Shown here: positions 61,638 through 64,000 of the stretch, piece after piece
How positions within the stretch are numbered: the first letter of the stretch is position 1
Layout: every line of letters starts with the position of its first letter
DNA from: Thiodiazotropha sp040506275
Lineage (GTDB): Bacteria; Pseudomonadota; Gammaproteobacteria; Chromatiales; Chromatiaceae
Reading direction: 5' to 3'
Assembly: GCA_040506275.1 (NCBI GenBank)
Contig: JBEVXD010000001.1
Location: forward strand, 62,001 to 126,000
DNA length: 64,000 nt
Made by a program: the position numbers and the translations under genes
Notes under the pieces: generated by a model
The model's input: the letters and a program-made list of their open reading frames with translations, nothing else
The model's database searches: none
What the model was told of the DNA's origin: nothing

Positions 61638-62927
61638 ATGCTAAGAGATATTATAAATACTTCTTTGACTAGAAATGTTGCCTTTGCCTTCAAGCTTGTA
61701 TTGGGAATAATAGTAGCTAGATTATTTGGAACAGAAGGTAAGGGTATGATTGTTGCCTTCTTTCTAATACCTGAATTTATAGCTATTATAGGAGGGATTG
61801 GGGTTGAGGAAGGTTATTTATATACTCTAGCAAAAAAGAAAATAAAAAGTTCAACATACAAAAAAATATTATTAATAATAATAACGATACAAATACCAGT
61901 CATCATTATAATTGAGGTTATATATTTCTATATAGTAGATTATGATTATTCTACTACTGAATACTTACTATGTATAACATTAGCGCCAATTTACTTAATA
62001 TTAGAAGTCGGTAGGTTTTCAATTCGTGGTATTAATGACATAAAGTCATTTAATAAATCTATATTAATTGAAGCTTTAGTGCCAGTTTTATTTTTATCTA
62101 TATTGATATTTCAAAAAGAACTTTGGTGGTTTATTGTAGGTCAATCAACAGGTTTACTAGTAGCATTAATATATGTTTGGTTAAAATTTTACAGTTCCTA
62201 TGATAGTACACTTGTAAATGAGAATACAAAATGTAGCGTTAAAGAAATTTATAATTATGGGGTTAAGGTTTATGTTTTTCGTGTTATCAATGTATTAGAT
62301 TCAAAAATAGCTGCACTTATAATAAGTATTGCATTAACTTTAAGTGAACTCGGTATTTATTCAGTAGCCTTAAGTATCTCATTGTTGTTACAAATGGGAC
62401 TGCAGGTTCCGGTGTCAACTGTTATTTTACCAAAACTTGTAACTATGTCTGAAAAAACACGCGTTACTGTGGTCGGTATAGTTACACGATCTGTATTTTT
62501 TGTATCAATATTCTTTTTGATTTTTACAATTACAATAGGTCATTGGCTCATAACATCTATATTTGGAAATGCTTTTTCAGATGCATATTTACCCATGATA
62601 ATATTGATATTTGGTAGGGTATTAAAAACACCTTTGGCCACACTTAATTGCTATTTTAAAGCTAGAGGTGAACCAGAGAAGGTCACTGGTATTACATTGA
62701 GAGCAGCGCCAATAAGTATTATTTTAAGTATTACATTAATACCAATATATGGTGTTACTGGTGCAGCTGTTGCTAGCGTAATAGCAAATATAGTGTTTGG
62801 ATATTACATGATTTCACTATATAGAAAGGCAACAAATGCAACACTTCAAGAGATAGTAGCTTTCAATAAGAATGATTACGTTCTAGCACAACAAAAACTA
62901 ATTAAAATAAAAAATAAATACTTATAA
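61638..62927 (+). CDS. Polysaccharide flippase (Wzx/oligosaccharide flippase)
   Basis: A 429-residue integral membrane protein of the MVF/Wzx group with about 12-13 helices. GIIVARLFGTEGKGMIVAFFLIPEFIAIIGGIGVEEG in the first part is the usual start of these flippases; KARGEPEKVTG and IYGVTGAAVASVIANIVFGYYMISLYRK near the end fit too. It would move the lipid-linked repeat unit across the inner membrane for Wzy. Strong A+T-rich codon use like the other cassette genes. Confidence 0.9.
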   Translation: MLRDIINTSLTRNVAFAFKLVLGIIVARLFGTEGKGMIVAFFLIPEFIAIIGGIGVEEGYLYTLAKKKIKSSTYKKILLIIITIQIPVIIIIEVIYFYIVDYDYSTTEYLLCITLAPIYLILEVGRFSIRGINDIKSFNKSILIEALVPVLFLSILIFQKELWWFIVGQSTGLLVALIYVWLKFYSSYDSTLVNENTKCSVKEIYNYGVKVYVFRVINVLDSKIAALIISIALTLSELGIYSVALSISLLLQMGLQVPVSTVILPKLVTMSEKTRVTVVGIVTRSVFFVSIFFLIFTITIGHWLITSIFGNAFSDAYLPMIILIFGRVLKTPLATLNCYFKARGEPEKVTGITLRAAPISIILSITLIPIYGVTGAAVASVIANIVFGYYMISLYRKATNATLQEIVAFNKNDYVLAQQKLIKIKNKYL

Positions 62928-63250
62928 AATGAAATCAGTCTATAAAAATATAGTCAAAATGCATGTCAATTAGTTATTAAAAATAAATAAGTAAATTCAC
63001 AAAGTCTGTCACAAATTCCATACTACGTAAGAAATTAGTACTATCAAGAGAACGACTTATCTCTGTACTATAACAATTATCTGATAAAGTAGTTGATTTC
63101 ATAGGCTAGGTATTAAGTGTATATTATTTATAACTAATTTGACTATAACTTATTGAATTGTGAAGATAGGATCTATTATATAGGACTGATTTACTGTCAT
63201 TGCCTTTTTATGAGTATCTCAATTAAAAAAGGATTTTGTATTAATTATTT
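62928..63250. other. A+T-rich gap before the exosortase gene
   Basis: About 320 bases with no gene and no repeat that I can define. It could hold a separate exosortase promoter. Confidence 0.45.
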
Positions 63251-64000
63251 ATGATGACTACAAATACACTAATTGGTTGGAAAAATCCTCCATTGATATG
63301 GGGAATAATAATAGCGTCTATTGTTATTTTATCATATACGTTCTGGAGCGTAATAATCGATATGATTAAGCTCTGGGGTAAACAGGATGAATACGGATAC
63401 GCTTATTTTCTTCCTCTTATCACTTCTTATTTTATTTGGCAAAGACGCAATCAATTAATTAAATCACAATTTAACCCTTCTTGGCTTGGTTTATTTGTAA
63501 TAGTTATTGCTGGCTTTCTCTTCTTTATGGGAGAAATTGCAACAACTTCTACCCTAGTGCAGTATGCTTTGATTTTATCAATATTTGGAGTGACATATGC
63601 ATTAGTCGGGCATCAAACATTTAAATTAATAGTAGGACCATTATTTCTTCTATTTTTCATCGTTCCTCTTCCACCTTTTATTTACAACAATCTTTCTGGA
63701 AAACTTCAACTAATCTCTTCACAAATGGGCGTTGAGGTGATTCGATGGTTTGGCATCAGTGTATTTCTTGAAGGGAACGTTATAGATTTAGGAGAATATA
63801 AACTTCAGGTTGTAGAAGCTTGTAGTGGTCTACGTTATCTTTTTCCATTAGTTAGTTTGGCTTTTCTTGCTGCATACCTTTATAAAGTAGAATTCTGGAA
63901 ACGAGTAGTTGTTTTTTTTTCCAGTATTCCAATAACTGTCCTAATGAACAGTTTTCGCATCGGAGTAATCGGTGTCTTAGTAGATAACTGGGGTCAAGAG
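63251..64000 (+). CDS. Exosortase (C-terminus beyond the window)
   Basis: The first 250 residues of an exosortase/archaeosortase-family membrane transpeptidase, which cuts and re-attaches PEP-CTERM proteins. Catalytic features are in place: Cys191 in VEACSGLRYLFPL with Arg195, and Arg236 in MNSFRIGVIGV. PLPPFIYNN and the early DEYGYAYFLPL segment are also typical. The LRYLFPL and SIPITVLMNSFRIGV wording reminds me more of XrtD-type than XrtA-type enzymes; that needs a profile search. If XrtD-like, the continuation may carry a fused EpsI domain. It is separated by 323 bases from the flippase gene. Confidence 0.92.
   Translation, partial: MMTTNTLIGWKNPPLIWGIIIASIVILSYTFWSVIIDMIKLWGKQDEYGYAYFLPLITSYFIWQRRNQLIKSQFNPSWLGLFVIVIAGFLFFMGEIATTSTLVQYALILSIFGVTYALVGHQTFKLIVGPLFLLFFIVPLPPFIYNNLSGKLQLISSQMGVEVIRWFGISVFLEGNVIDLGEYKLQVVEACSGLRYLFPLVSLAFLAAYLYKVEFWKRVVVFFSSIPITVLMNSFRIGVIGVLVDNWGQE

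Noticed and set aside
1..64000. tRNA or rRNA genes
   Set aside because: I looked for T-loop patterns such as GGTTCGAATCC in the intergenic gaps and found none that fold convincingly; a tRNA scan would settle this.

Overview
The window looks like a chromosomal segment of a gammaproteobacterium. The support is the gene set: hspQ, a yceH/DUF480 gene, sdhE placed after sdhCDAB, dnaX-ybaB-recR, a ybbA/tesA divergent pair, a small 4.5S-type SRP RNA, and DUF3581 and DUF3465 proteins. The housekeeping part has moderate G+C. The style (TRAP dicarboxylate uptake, many extragenic palindromes, an exosortase/EPS locus) would fit a free-living or symbiotic sulfur oxidiser of the Chromatiales/Sedimenticola/Thiodiazotropha kind, but no sulfur-oxidation gene lies in the window, so that placement is only a guess.

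Layout. 0-1.3 kb: cut-off ybbA, tesA, SRP RNA. 1.5-4.8 kb: DctB/DctD-type two-component system. 4.9-11.7 kb: small conserved proteins, ybaK, a secreted pectate-lyase-like protein, DAHP synthase and an SGNH-like lipoprotein. 12-19.4 kb: C4-dicarboxylate TRAP transporter dctPQM behind a good sigma-54 promoter, a UspA protein and malic enzyme. 19.8-23.5 kb: succinate dehydrogenase operon, with a small inverted-repeat element between sdhB and sdhE. 23.8-25.5 kb: MglA/Arf-like GTPase and a receiver-like partner. 26-29.4 kb: dnaX, ybaB, recR, hinT. 29.4-32.4 kb: copper ATPase and copper chaperone. 32.4-38.1 kb: small unknowns, a histidine kinase with an HD-GYP response regulator, then a tandem duplication carrying REPIN-like elements. 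38.3-41.4 kb: lysA-dapL-yffB. 41.8-45.5 kb: small or unknown genes, yceH, an SDR.

45.8-64 kb is an exosortase-associated exopolysaccharide locus: an ExeA-type ATPase with an OmpA-like C-terminus, APS kinase, a WcaJ-type initiating sugar transferase, a PEP-CTERM protein behind a predicted sigma-54 promoter, chain-length protein, BY-kinase, PAPS sulfotransferase, glycosyltransferases, polymerase/ligase, a heparin-lyase-I-like protein, WecB, WecG, flippase, and an exosortase running off the end. From about 53.6 kb the sequence turns strongly A+T rich, which suggests an acquired or exchanged EPS cassette.

How the parts fit: DctBD plus the sigma-54 promoter feed dicarboxylates to malic enzyme and succinate dehydrogenase. 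The APS kinase and sulfotransferase together suggest that the exopolysaccharide is sulfated, with a matching lyase encoded inside the same transcription unit. The most interesting region is this EPS/exosortase block. Also notable are the DapL lysine route beside yffB and the extragenic palindromic elements, which fall into several families.
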